From assembly GCA_963815965.1 (NCBI GenBank), contig CAWFIT010000015.1, forward strand, positions 20,263 to 84,262: a DNA stretch of 64,000 nt, read 5' to 3'. Made by a program: the position numbers and the translations under genes. The stretch comes from DASVFB01 sp963815965. GTDB lineage: Bacteria; Actinomycetota; Thermoleophilia; Gaiellales; Gaiellaceae. Of the stretch, positions 18,444-25,472 are shown one piece after another (the stretch's first letter is position 1; every line of letters begins with the position of its first letter). Under the pieces are notes generated by a model. The model did not search any database. It had not been told where the DNA came from and was given only the letters and a program-made list of their open reading frames with translations.

Positions 18444-18661
18444 CGCACGACTGCCGACGTCTGCGTTGTCGCGTGCGGCGCGCTGGTGACGGCAGGTTGC
18501 ACCAGAACGAGCTGCTGCCTGCCGTTCGGGCCCTTGACGACGAGTGTCTGCGGTGTTGCCTGCTGCGGCGTGGCCGCCGCAGGCTGGTGCGTCCAGGCGA
18601 GAACCGCGACAATCGCGAGCATCGCCCAGACGGAGAGAACCGCGATCCAGACGCGTTGCAT
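18440..18661 (-). CDS. Small membrane-anchored protein, cluster A
   Basis: A 73-residue protein with an N-terminal membrane segment (VWIAVLSVWAMLAIVAVLAW), probably anchoring an exported tail rich in Ala, Pro, Thr and Gln with KGPNGRQQLVLVQP. There are no cysteines and no D-x-x-T/S-G-A-T/S flavinylation motif. ATG 18661 overlaps the previous stop (TGATG) and its own stop overlaps the apbE start, so it is tightly co-translated. No family recognised; position suggests an extracytoplasmic accessory of the FMN transferase/haem module. Confidence 0.65.
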   Translation of the reverse strand: MQRVWIAVLSVWAMLAIVAVLAWTHQPAAATPQQATPQTLVVKGPNGRQQLVLVQPAVTSAPHATTQTSAVVR

Positions 18662-18846
18662 CAGTCGGCCTCCTCCCCTTGCGGCGCCTGCGGTGCCGGC
18701 TGCGCGGCCTGGACGAACGCGGCGGGCGCAGCGGCCCGAACGTTCGACGGTGTGTGCGCGATGCCGAGGATCGCGGCGCCGCCCGTGAGGACGGTCGCCG
18801 CGAGAACGGCGGCGAGCGAAAGTGCATGGCGGCGGCTGTTGAGCAT
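18661..18846 (-). CDS. Small secreted or membrane-anchored protein, cluster A leader gene
   Basis: A 61-residue protein: basic start MLNSRRH, hydrophobic segment ALSLAAVLAATVLTGGAAIL, then an exported Ala/Pro/Gln-rich tail. It is the first gene of cluster A, preceded by a good ribosome site (AGGAGGATC before ATG 18846). It corresponds in position to the 20481 gene of cluster B, though sequence similarity is weak. Function unknown. Confidence 0.65.
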   Translation of the reverse strand: MLNSRRHALSLAAVLAATVLTGGAAILGIAHTPSNVRAAAPAAFVQAAQPAPQAPQGEEAD

Positions 18847-18932
18847 TGGATCCTCCTTAGTCGTGACTGCTTCGTTCTACGCCGCGCCGTGGAAACCGCG
18901 GGCGAGCGCCTCGCAACGATTCGGCCGCCCGA

Positions 18933-18949
18933 GGCAAAGGTTCGGCAAA
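18933..18949 (-). promoter_or_regulatory. TTTGCC direct-repeat operator of redox cluster A
   Basis: Read on the minus strand, CTTTGCCGAAC is followed by CTTTGCC, so TTTGCC recurs with an exact 11-bp period. It lies 87-103 bases upstream of the first cluster A start codon. A nearly identical site occurs at the same distance upstream of cluster B. An 11-bp direct repeat is what an OmpR-family dimer recognises, so the regulator at 16186-16845 is the natural candidate. Confidence 0.7.
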
Positions 18950-18961
18950 GGTCGTCGCGGC

Positions 18962-20335
18962 TCAGCCGCTGCGCAGGCGCACGACGGCGTCCGTCCCACC
19001 GTTCTGCGTGGCCGCGAGCTCGACCTCACCCTCGTCCGCCTCGACGAGCTTCCGCACGATCGCGAGTCCGAGCCCGGAGCCGGTCGAGCCGGCGCCGGCG
19101 CGCCAGAACCGGTCGAACGCGCGCGCCCGCTGCTCCGGCGTCATCCCGGGACCTTCGTCCCGCACGTGCAGCTCGACCCACGGCGCCGCCTCCTCCGCGG
19201 AGACGGTCACCGTGCTGCCGCGCGGCGCGTGACCGAGCGCGTTTCCGACGAGGTTGTCCAGCACCTGCGCGAGCCGCTGCGTGCCGACGCGAGCCCCCAC
19301 CGGACCGTCGGTCGCCGCGACGAGCGAGATCCCGTGCTCGGCGGCGAGCGCGCGCAGCGTCTCAGCGCGCTCGCGTGCGACGGCGGCGACGTCGATGCGC
19401 CCGGGAGGCGTGCTGCCTGCGTCGGCTCGCGCGAGCGCGAGGAGGCCCTCCACCATCTGTCCGAGGCGGTCGACTTCGCGGACGGCCGCCTCCAGATTGC
19501 GCCGTCCGGGCTCGTCGAGCCCGCGCTCGAGGCTCTCGAGCCGAAGCCGTAGTGCCGTCAGCGGTGTCCGCAGCTCATGCGATGCATCGGCGATGAACTC
19601 CTCCTGGGAACGAACAAGCTTCGCGAGCTTGGCGACGGTCTCGTTCAACACGGTCGCGAGCGAACGAACCTCGGGCGGTCCCTCCTGCTCGGGCCCGCGG
19701 GCTTCGAGGTCACCCTGGCCCACGGCGGCCGCTGCGTCCTCGAGCCTGCGCAACGGCCGGTTGACGAACCCGGCGACACCGATACCGACGAGAACGGCGG
19801 CTCCGAGCACGATCGCCGCGATCGCCGCGAGGACGAGCCAGTAGCGAAGCACGCGCGCATCGACAGCCGACGTCGGATACGTGATCCGAACGGCACCGTG
19901 CACGACGCCGCCGGATGCGATCGGCACTGCGACGTACAGCAGGTGCGTGTGCAGCGTCTTCGACCGGCGCGTTCCCGTGACGACTCCACCGCGTAGAGCC
20001 GACCTGACCTCCGGCCGCGACGCGAAGCTCTCGGCGCCGGAGACGCGTGCGCTCGTGTCGATCCGGGCGCGGCCGCTGCGATCGACGATCACGACGCGCG
20101 CGCTCGTCGAGCTCGAATAGTGGTACGCCTTGCTTGCGACGGCCGCGAGCTGCGCCGTCGCGCCCGACCGGATCGCGTCCTCTGCGAGCGAGGCGAGCGT
20201 CGTCGCGTCGTGCTCGACCTTCATCTCAACCGTCCGCCGCTCGGTCCGCTGGTTCTGGAACCCGAGCGGGACTTCGAGCACGACGAGGACGAAGAGCGTA
20301 ATGCCGAGATAGCCGAGAAGCAGGCGTTTGATCAC
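18962..20335 (-). CDS. Sensor histidine kinase 2 of the redox island, orphan
   Basis: A 457-residue membrane kinase paralogous to kinase 1: TM1 (LLLGYLGITLFVLVVLEVPLG), an extracytoplasmic sensor about 25 residues longer than in kinase 1, TM2 (WLVLAAIAAIVLGAAVLVGI), HAMP, EFIADASHELRTPLTALR, NLVGNALGHA and GSGLGLAIVR. GTG 20335 was chosen by analogy with kinase 1 (VIKRLLLGY against VTRRLLLSY); an in-frame ATG lies at 20356. No regulator is adjacent. It sits between the two divergent redox clusters and probably shares the OmpR-type regulator at 16186. Confidence 0.9.
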   Translation of the reverse strand: MIKRLLLGYLGITLFVLVVLEVPLGFQNQRTERRTVEMKVEHDATTLASLAEDAIRSGATAQLAAVASKAYHYSSSTSARVVIVDRSGRARIDTSARVSGAESFASRPEVRSALRGGVVTGTRRSKTLHTHLLYVAVPIASGGVVHGAVRITYPTSAVDARVLRYWLVLAAIAAIVLGAAVLVGIGVAGFVNRPLRRLEDAAAAVGQGDLEARGPEQEGPPEVRSLATVLNETVAKLAKLVRSQEEFIADASHELRTPLTALRLRLESLERGLDEPGRRNLEAAVREVDRLGQMVEGLLALARADAGSTPPGRIDVAAVARERAETLRALAAEHGISLVAATDGPVGARVGTQRLAQVLDNLVGNALGHAPRGSTVTVSAEEAAPWVELHVRDEGPGMTPEQRARAFDRFWRAGAGSTGSGLGLAIVRKLVEADEGEVELAATQNGGTDAVVRLRSG

Positions 20336-20378
20336 GTCGCAACCAGTGTTGTCCATGAATCAGGCCACGGCTGGAGGC

Positions 20379-20395
20379 TTTGCCGAACATTTGCC
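20379..20395 (+). promoter_or_regulatory. TTTGCC direct-repeat operator of redox cluster B
   Basis: TTTGCC at 20379-20384 and 20390-20395, 11-bp period, in context GGCTTTGCCGAACATTTGCCG. It is 86-102 bases upstream of ATG 20481 and just upstream of a plausible promoter (TTGGCG near 20412 and CTTACA near 20433), an activator-like position. The match to the cluster A site, including the GAAC between half-sites, argues for one shared regulator. Confidence 0.7.
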
Positions 20396-20480
20396 GCGTT
20401 CTTCCAAAGGTTGGCGGCGCGCGCTCCTACCGCTTACACAGGTCCGCCTACGGTCGTTGCATCGACCCAGGAGGACTCTG

Positions 20481-20858
20481 ATGAACAAGCTCAACGTCGC
20501 AGCGATCGCCGGAATGCTCGCCTTCGCGGCGGTTCTCGGGACGATCGCGGCGACCAACACCGTGTCGCTCGGCACGTCGCATCGGCAGACAGCAAGCTCG
20601 ACGTTGAGAGCGCAGACGAAGAAGCTCAACCGCTTCGAAGCGGCGCTCCGGCGCCAGCTCGCAAGGAAGCCGCCCAAGCTGCCCGCTGTGCCGACCGCCA
20701 AGGCATCGGTCGCCGCACCGGTGCACGCAACACAGCAGGCCCAGCAACAAGTCGTCTATCGCCGGCCGCCGCCTGTTGTCGTCGTGAAGCACACGCATCA
20801 CGGTGACGACGGCGCCGAGCACGAGGGCTCCGGCGGCGGAGAGGGCGGTGATGACTAG
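20481..20858 (+). CDS. Small exported protein with His/acidic tail, cluster B
   Basis: A 125-residue protein with an N-terminal hydrophobic segment (VAAIAGMLAFAAVLGTIAA), then a Lys/Arg-rich helix and an exported tail that becomes Pro/Val-rich and ends in HTHHGDDGAEHE followed by a Gly/Asp stretch. The His/acidic end could bind metal; that is inference. GGAGG precedes the ATG by 8 bases. First gene of cluster B and functional counterpart by position of the 18661 gene. No family recognised. Confidence 0.7.
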   Translation: MNKLNVAAIAGMLAFAAVLGTIAATNTVSLGTSHRQTASSTLRAQTKKLNRFEAALRRQLARKPPKLPAVPTAKASVAAPVHATQQAQQQVVYRRPPPVVVVKHTHHGDDGAEHEGSGGGEGGDD

Positions 20859-21207
20859 CCACGTCGGAAGGCTCTACGCGCTCGCGCTCGGGCTCGTCGT
20901 CTTCTTCGTCGCGTGGGCCGTGGTCGCCGCGCACCCCTGGGGGACGCCGGCCGTCGATCAGCGGCGCCAGCTGCTGGTCGCGCGCGAAGCGCAGCTGCGG
21001 CACGAGGCGCGCCTGGTCAACAGGATTGTCACCGAGCGCTGGACCGCGTACCACAAGGCGCTCCACGCTCGACAAGCGGAGATCGCTGCCGCGAAGGCAC
21101 GTGCGGCACGACAGGCGGCCGTTGCAGCGTCGTACGTCGCCGCGCCCGCACCCTCGTCCGTGCGCGTCGTGACCCTGCCGCCGCTCACGATCACGAGAAC
21201 GTCGTGA
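20851..21207 (+). CDS. Membrane-anchored helical protein, cluster B
   Basis: A 118-residue protein with one membrane segment (YALALGLVVFFVAWAVVAA) and an exported alpha-helical region (RRQLLVAREAQLRHEARLV onward) ending in a Pro/Thr-rich tail. ATG 20851 overlaps the previous gene by 8 bases, and its TGA overlaps the apbE ATG. There are no cysteines and no flavinylation motif. It is the counterpart by position of the 18440 gene in cluster A. Unknown function in the redox module. Confidence 0.7.
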   Translation: MTSHVGRLYALALGLVVFFVAWAVVAAHPWGTPAVDQRRQLLVAREAQLRHEARLVNRIVTERWTAYHKALHARQAEIAAAKARAARQAAVAASYVAAPAPSSVRVVTLPPLTITRTS

Positions 21208-22055
21208 TGCAGCGCCGGACGTTCAGAGCGATGGGCACCGACATCGAGCTGCTGGTCGACGCCGAGAACGCGGACGCCGCGCTGGACGCCGCCGAGCAGG
21301 AGTTCCACCGGCTCGAAGCGCTCCTCTCCCGCTTCATCGACGACTCGGAGCTGTCGCGGCTGAACCGCGACGGCTCGATCGATGCCGGCCCGGACCTGCT
21401 TCGCGTCGTCACGCTCGCCCTCGACGCGCGGAGGTACACCGGCGGCCGTTTCGATCCCACCGTCCACGACGCCGTCGTGGCCGCCGGCTACGACCGCTCC
21501 TTCGAGCACGTGCCGCCGAACGGCGAGCGGCGCGCCGCGCCGCCCGCGCCGGGGGCCGGCCGCGTCCTAGTCGACGGCTCACGGATTCAACTCGAGGCCG
21601 GGGTGCGGCTCGATCTCGGCGGCATCGGCAAGGGCTACGCCGCTGAGCGCGCGGCAGAGCTGCTCGCGACGGCGGGGCCGTGCCTCGTCAATGCCGGCGG
21701 CGACGTGGCCACGCGCGGAGGATCCTGGCCGGTCGGCGTCGAGACCGGCGGTGAGCTGCTGACGCTCGAGCTCTCCGGAGCCGCGCTCGCGACGTCCGGC
21801 CGAGACCGTAGGCGCTGGCGGCGCAACGGCCGCGAGCTGCACCATCTGATCGACCCGCTGACGGGTGAGCCGGCCGAGTCCGACGTCCTGCGCGTGACCG
21901 TCGTGGCGGACGATGCCGTCGCGGCCGAGGTGCGTGCGAAGTCGCTCTTCCTCGCGGGCGCGCGGAGGGCGACAGCGGAGGCCGACGCCGCCGGGGTGCC
22001 GGCCGTCGTGATCACGGACGACGGGCGGACGCTCCTCGCCGGAGGCCTCGCGTGA
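21207..22055 (+). CDS. apbE: FAD:protein FMN transferase ApbE, cluster B
   Basis: Intact 282-residue FMN transferase: QRRTFRAMGTD start, LSRFIDDSELSRLN, RFDPTVHDAVVAAGYDRS, LDLGGIGKGYAAERAAELL, VNAGGDVATRGG and LHHLIDPLTGEPAE. These cover the FAD and divalent-metal sites of the family. There is no signal peptide or lipobox. It overlaps its neighbours by 1 and 4 bases, so it is co-translated with a small membrane protein and the haem membrane protein. The target of flavinylation is not evident in the window. Confidence 0.93.
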   Translation: MQRRTFRAMGTDIELLVDAENADAALDAAEQEFHRLEALLSRFIDDSELSRLNRDGSIDAGPDLLRVVTLALDARRYTGGRFDPTVHDAVVAAGYDRSFEHVPPNGERRAAPPAPGAGRVLVDGSRIQLEAGVRLDLGGIGKGYAAERAAELLATAGPCLVNAGGDVATRGGSWPVGVETGGELLTLELSGAALATSGRDRRRWRRNGRELHHLIDPLTGEPAESDVLRVTVVADDAVAAEVRAKSLFLAGARRATAEADAAGVPAVVITDDGRTLLAGGLA

Positions 22056-22618
22056 AGAACGATCCGACCTTCTGGCTGCTCGCGCGGTCGAGCGGGCTCA
22101 CGGCGTACGTGTTGATGACTTTGTCCGTGCTTGCCGGCCTCGTCGTCAAGTCGCGCCCGTTCGGGCGCACGCTCAAGACCGCGTCCGCCACCGACGTGCA
22201 CCGCTTTCTTGCGCTGCTCGGGCTGGGGATGCTCGCGTTGCACGGGATCTCGCTGACTCTCGACCAGACGGTGCACATGCGACCGCTCGCGCTCGTCGTT
22301 CCCGGGCTGTCCCCGTATCGTCCCGCCGCGGTTGCGCTGGGCGTCGTCGCCTGCGAGCTCGCACTGCTGATCGTGCTTTCCTTTTCTATGCGGCGCCGGA
22401 TCGGCACGCGCAACTGGCGCCGGCTGCACTGGGCGACCTACCTCGTCTTCCTCACTGCGACCGCCCACGGACTGGCGGCGGGCACGGACTCGTCGCAGCC
22501 GTGGGCGCTCAGCCTCTACCTGGGGGCCGTCGGCGCCGTCGTGTTCGCAACGACCTGGCGCGCGCTCGCCGGCCCCAATCGCCGGACCCCACTTCCCGCT
22601 CGCGAAAGGAGCACGTGA
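22052..22618 (+). CDS. Ferric-reductase-like transmembrane haem protein, cluster B
   Basis: A 188-residue protein with five or six hydrophobic helices. Histidines in TDVHRFLALL, LALHGISLTL, RRLHWATY and TATAHGLAAG match the cluster A paralogue and suggest two axial pairs for b-type haem. The family moves electrons across the membrane, as in ferric reductase or MsrQ. GTG 22052 overlaps the apbE stop (GTGA). Downstream ferredoxin and flavoprotein genes could supply electrons from the cytosol. Confidence 0.87.
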   Translation: MKNDPTFWLLARSSGLTAYVLMTLSVLAGLVVKSRPFGRTLKTASATDVHRFLALLGLGMLALHGISLTLDQTVHMRPLALVVPGLSPYRPAAVALGVVACELALLIVLSFSMRRRIGTRNWRRLHWATYLVFLTATAHGLAAGTDSSQPWALSLYLGAVGAVVFATTWRALAGPNRRTPLPARERST

Positions 22619-22815
22619 TGTACCGGATCATCATCGACCGTTCACTCTGCAGCGGCTTCGGCGCGTGCGCCGAACTGGCCCCCGAGACCTTCGAAGTCGA
22701 CGACGGCGGGCTCGTCTCGCTTCGCGTCGGCACCAGCAACGACGAAGCCGTGCTGGACGCAGCCGCCGCCTGTCCGATGGCCGCGATCACGGTCGTCGAG
22801 GAGCAAGCGGCATGA
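22618..22815 (+). CDS. 3Fe-4S-type ferredoxin
   Basis: A 65-residue ferredoxin with three cysteines: two in LCSGFGACAELAP and one in AAACPMAAI. This pattern belongs to the small actinobacterial ferredoxins that often partner cytochromes P450 and bind a [3Fe-4S] cluster. ATG 22618 overlaps the preceding stop. It probably carries electrons from the reductase encoded next to the membrane haem protein; the direction is inference. Confidence 0.93.
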   Translation: MYRIIIDRSLCSGFGACAELAPETFEVDDGGLVSLRVGTSNDEAVLDAAAACPMAAITVVEEQAA

Positions 22816-23909
22816 CGTCTCCTCGAACCGTCGTGATCGTAGGCGCCGGCCTCGCCGGCGCCCGCGTCGCCGAAACGCTCCGTGCGGAGGGCTTCGCCGG
22901 ACGTGTCGTGCTCGTCGGCGACGAGCCGAGCGCGCCCTACGAGCGTCCGGCCCTGTCGAAGGAGTTTCTCGCGGGCACGCGTGACGAACAGTCGCTCCTC
23001 CTGCGCAAACCGTCGTTCTGGGAATTGCGCGACATCGAGCTCGTGCTCGGGAACCGCATCGAGTCCGTCGACCCGAGCGCGCGCGTCGCTCGGACGAGCC
23101 GCGGCCGCGTGCTTCGCTTCGACGAGCTCGTCGTCGCCACGGGTGCCCGGCCGCGACGACTTCCTCTCGAAATGCCGGCCGGCGTGCACGAGCTGCGCAC
23201 GCTCGCCGATGCACGCGCGCTGCGCGACGCGCTCATCCCCGGCTCGCGGCTCGTCGTGATCGGCGGCGGTTTCGTCGGAGCGGAGGTCGCGTCGACGGCG
23301 CGCTCGCTCGGCGTCGAGGTGACGATCGTCGAAGCGGGCGCAGCGCCGGTGGCACGCGTGCTCGGCGACGACGTTGGCCTGCTCATCGCGGAGCGCTGGC
23401 GGGCGCACGGCGTCGACGTGCGCCTCCGGACGGGTGTCGTCCGCGTTCGTGCGGATACGAGCGGACGTGTCGACTCGGTCGTCCTTACCGACGGTTGCGA
23501 GTTGCGCGCGGACGCCGTCCTCGTCGGCATCGGCGTCGAGCCGGCGCGAGAGCTCCTACCGGACCGTCCTGCGCTCCACGTGCTCGCTGCCGGCGACATC
23601 GTCGGGCCGGGTCACTGGACGGCGGCGGCCCTCGACGGCGCTGCCGCGGCGCGACACATCCTCGGACTCGGCGCCGCGCCACCGCAGCCGCACTACGTCT
23701 GGTCGGACCAGTTCGGGCTGCGGCTCCAGGTCGTCGGGACTCCGAAGCCGGACCAAGCGTTCGAGCTGGACGGCGATGCCGAGTCGTTCGCCGTCCGCTA
23801 CTTCGGCACTGACGGGCGAACGTCCGCCGCGCTGCTTGCGAACCGGCCGGCCGAGGCCGCCTCCCTCCGTCGAAGCCTGCTCGAGGACGCGTTGGCGTTT
23901 GCCGCGTGA
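22812..23909 (+). CDS. FAD-dependent NAD(P)H:ferredoxin reductase
   Basis: A 365-residue flavoprotein of the pyridine nucleotide-disulfide oxidoreductase fold, of the ferredoxin-reductase type found with oxygenases and P450s. The FAD motif is VVIVGAGLAGARVAETLR, then PYERPALSKEFLAG, the NAD(P) motif VVIGGGFVGAEVASTA, and VLAAGDIVG in the second FAD site. A C-terminal reductase domain follows (WSDQFGLRLQVVG). ATG 22812 overlaps the ferredoxin stop. No second cofactor domain is present. Confidence 0.93.
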   Translation: MTSPRTVVIVGAGLAGARVAETLRAEGFAGRVVLVGDEPSAPYERPALSKEFLAGTRDEQSLLLRKPSFWELRDIELVLGNRIESVDPSARVARTSRGRVLRFDELVVATGARPRRLPLEMPAGVHELRTLADARALRDALIPGSRLVVIGGGFVGAEVASTARSLGVEVTIVEAGAAPVARVLGDDVGLLIAERWRAHGVDVRLRTGVVRVRADTSGRVDSVVLTDGCELRADAVLVGIGVEPARELLPDRPALHVLAAGDIVGPGHWTAAALDGAAAARHILGLGAAPPQPHYVWSDQFGLRLQVVGTPKPDQAFELDGDAESFAVRYFGTDGRTSAALLANRPAEAASLRRSLLEDALAFAA

Positions 23910-24124
23910 CCGACCGCCGGGTTCTCGTTGTTGTGCTCTGGGTCGTGCTCGTCGGAGCCGCAGCCCTGGCCGCCGTGTTGCTCAACCTTCTACTGCTGGG
24001 CCGCGCCTCGGGCCAGAACGACCCGGTCGGCCGAATGTCGCCCCGCGCGCACCTCCCGGCCGCGCCGCATTGGACGATCCGGCCGGCTCGGATCCCCGTC
24101 GAGGAACGGGCCGTCGACGACTAG
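23906..24124 (+). CDS. Single-pass small membrane protein, end of cluster B
   Basis: A 72-residue protein with one long hydrophobic helix (VVVLWVVLVGAAALAAVLLN) followed by a 35-residue tail. GTG 23906 overlaps the reductase stop. No family recognised. Position at the end of cluster B suggests a membrane accessory. Confidence 0.6.
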   Translation: MTDRRVLVVVLWVVLVGAAALAAVLLNLLLLGRASGQNDPVGRMSPRAHLPAAPHWTIRPARIPVEERAVDD

Positions 24125-24126
24125 TC

Positions 24127-24269
24127 GCACATTCTTTGCCCTCGGGCCCCAGATTCTTTCCGTTGCTATGGCCCGGCGTTTGCACCAGTGGGCGTAGAAA
24201 GGAATGTGCAGCAACCCTCCTCCCCATACGGAAACTGGTGCCGGTGGCTCCCCCCGCCGGCACCAGCCC
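24127..24269 (+). promoter_or_regulatory. Structured leader with a short upstream reading frame
   Basis: Helix 1 pairs GCACATTC (24127-24134) with GAATGTGC (24202-24209). Inside it CGGGCC (24143-24148) pairs with GGCCCG (24170-24175). A 9-codon frame, MARRLHQWA, runs 24168-24197 within this fold but has no obvious ribosome site. A second hairpin pairs CTGGTGCCGG with CCGGCACCAG (about 24235-24269), just before the next gene. GCAACC and GGTGC segments recall the SAM-riboswitch clan, but other hallmarks are missing. Probable cis-regulatory RNA of unknown class. Confidence 0.5.
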
Positions 24270-24288
24270 CGGAATGGAGATGATCCGG

Positions 24289-24522
24289 ATGACCCGCCGA
24301 CTCAGCTTCGACCACACACCAAAGGAGCTCGCGTCGCGCTCGACGGGAACCGCGGACGTCGTGCTGTTCTGGAGCAAGCGCACGCATCGGGCAGCCGTCG
24401 CCGTGGACGACAAGGCCACCGGCGATCAATTCGAGTTGATCGTCGGCGCCGACGACGACCCGCTCGATCTCTTCGAGCATCCGTATGCGTACGCCGCGTG
24501 GCGTAAGCGCAAAGCGGCCTAA
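24289..24522 (+). CDS. Small conserved-looking protein of unknown function
   Basis: A 77-residue soluble protein; start ATG 24289 has GGAG nine bases upstream, and ATG 24274 and 24280 are alternatives. It contains TADVVLFWSKRTHRAAVAV, DQFELIVGADDDPLDLFEHP and AYAAWRKRK, a compact beta-rich pattern I cannot assign. The gene follows an elaborate structured leader, suggesting regulated expression. The next gene is convergent; a weak TAGCC/GGCTA hairpin (24532-24550) follows. Confidence 0.65.
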   Translation: MTRRLSFDHTPKELASRSTGTADVVLFWSKRTHRAAVAVDDKATGDQFELIVGADDDPLDLFEHPYAYAAWRKRKAA

Positions 24523-24605
24523 AACCTCTTAGCCGGGCCTCCGGGCTACCGTTTGTCGTGGGCAGGCTGCAGTGCGGAGCACTTCGTGCGAGAACCGAGC
24601 GAGCG

Positions 24606-25472
24606 TCAGCTCGCAAAGTCGTCCTCGAACCAGAAGAAGCCGACCGTGCCTGGACCGGCGTGCGTGCCGACGACGGCGCCGAGCGTCGTCGAGATGTCGA
24701 TCTGCGCCTGCGGGCGAAGATCCGTCACGAGAGCGCGTACCGCCCGCTCGCGCTCAGGGGCCTCCGCGTGCGCGATGCCGACGTGCAGGTTCGGCGTGTC
24801 GTGCGTTCCTTCGGCGAACGCGCGCGCGAACTCCTGCACGGCCTTCTGGTTTCCCCGTACACGCTTGATCGGCAGGACCTCGCCGTCCTCGATCGAGAGG
24901 ATCGGCTTGATGTGAAGCAGATTGCCCGCGAACGCGGCGGCCTTGCCGATGCGTCCACCCTTCTGCAGGAACTCGAGCGTGTCGACCGTGAAGATCAAAC
25001 CGGCGTCTTTCTTGAAGCGCTCGATGAGCTTGTCGATCTCGTCGTCGGTCGTTCCAGCCTCGAGCCGACGCTGGATCGCGAAGCCGAGCATCGCAATCGC
25101 CGCCGACGCGGTTTCCGTGTCGACGACGCGCACCTTGTCTCCGAGTTCGGCCGCGGCCGTTCGCGCGCTCTCGAACGTGCCGGAGAGCTTCGCGGAGAGC
25201 TGCAGCGAATAGATCCGCTCGTATTGCGCCAGCTCCTGGTAGACGGCGAGGAAGTCGCCAGGCGTCGGCTGCGACGTCGTCGGCAGCTCGGTCACCGTGC
25301 GTAGCCGCGCATAGAAGTCCTGCGGTCCGATCTCGACGTAGTCGCGGCGACTCTCGTCGCCGAAGCGAACGTACAGCGGCACCATCCGCCAGTTCTCGAA
25401 CCGCTCGTGCGCCTCGGGGAAGTCAGCCGTCGAATCGAGGACGATCGCCGTGTTGGCCGCGGTCAGATTCAC
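24606..25472 (-). CDS. DegV family fatty acid-binding protein (FakB-like)
   Basis: A 288-residue DegV protein: IVLDSTADFPE, TSQPTPGDF, SAKLSGTFESA, KGGRIGKAAAFAG. DegV proteins hold a fatty acid so that the kinase FakA can phosphorylate its carboxylate. GTG 25472 overlaps the stop of an orphan receiver gene, and FakA is encoded just upstream at 26023-27606. Together with PlsX this points to acyl-phosphate production from free fatty acids. Confidence 0.92.
   Translation of the reverse strand: MNLTAANTAIVLDSTADFPEAHERFENWRMVPLYVRFGDESRRDYVEIGPQDFYARLRTVTELPTTSQPTPGDFLAVYQELAQYERIYSLQLSAKLSGTFESARTAAAELGDKVRVVDTETASAAIAMLGFAIQRRLEAGTTDDEIDKLIERFKKDAGLIFTVDTLEFLQKGGRIGKAAAFAGNLLHIKPILSIEDGEVLPIKRVRGNQKAVQEFARAFAEGTHDTPNLHVGIAHAEAPERERAVRALVTDLRPQAQIDISTTLGAVVGTHAGPGTVGFFWFEDDFAS

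Noticed and set aside
17555..19552. 665-codon plus-strand frame across cluster A and kinase 2
   Set aside because: Antisense to apbE, two small genes and a kinase, with low-complexity composition.
24127..24269. Bona fide SAM riboswitch
   Set aside because: GCAACC and GGTGC are present, but the expected kink-turn and pseudoknot segments cannot be placed.
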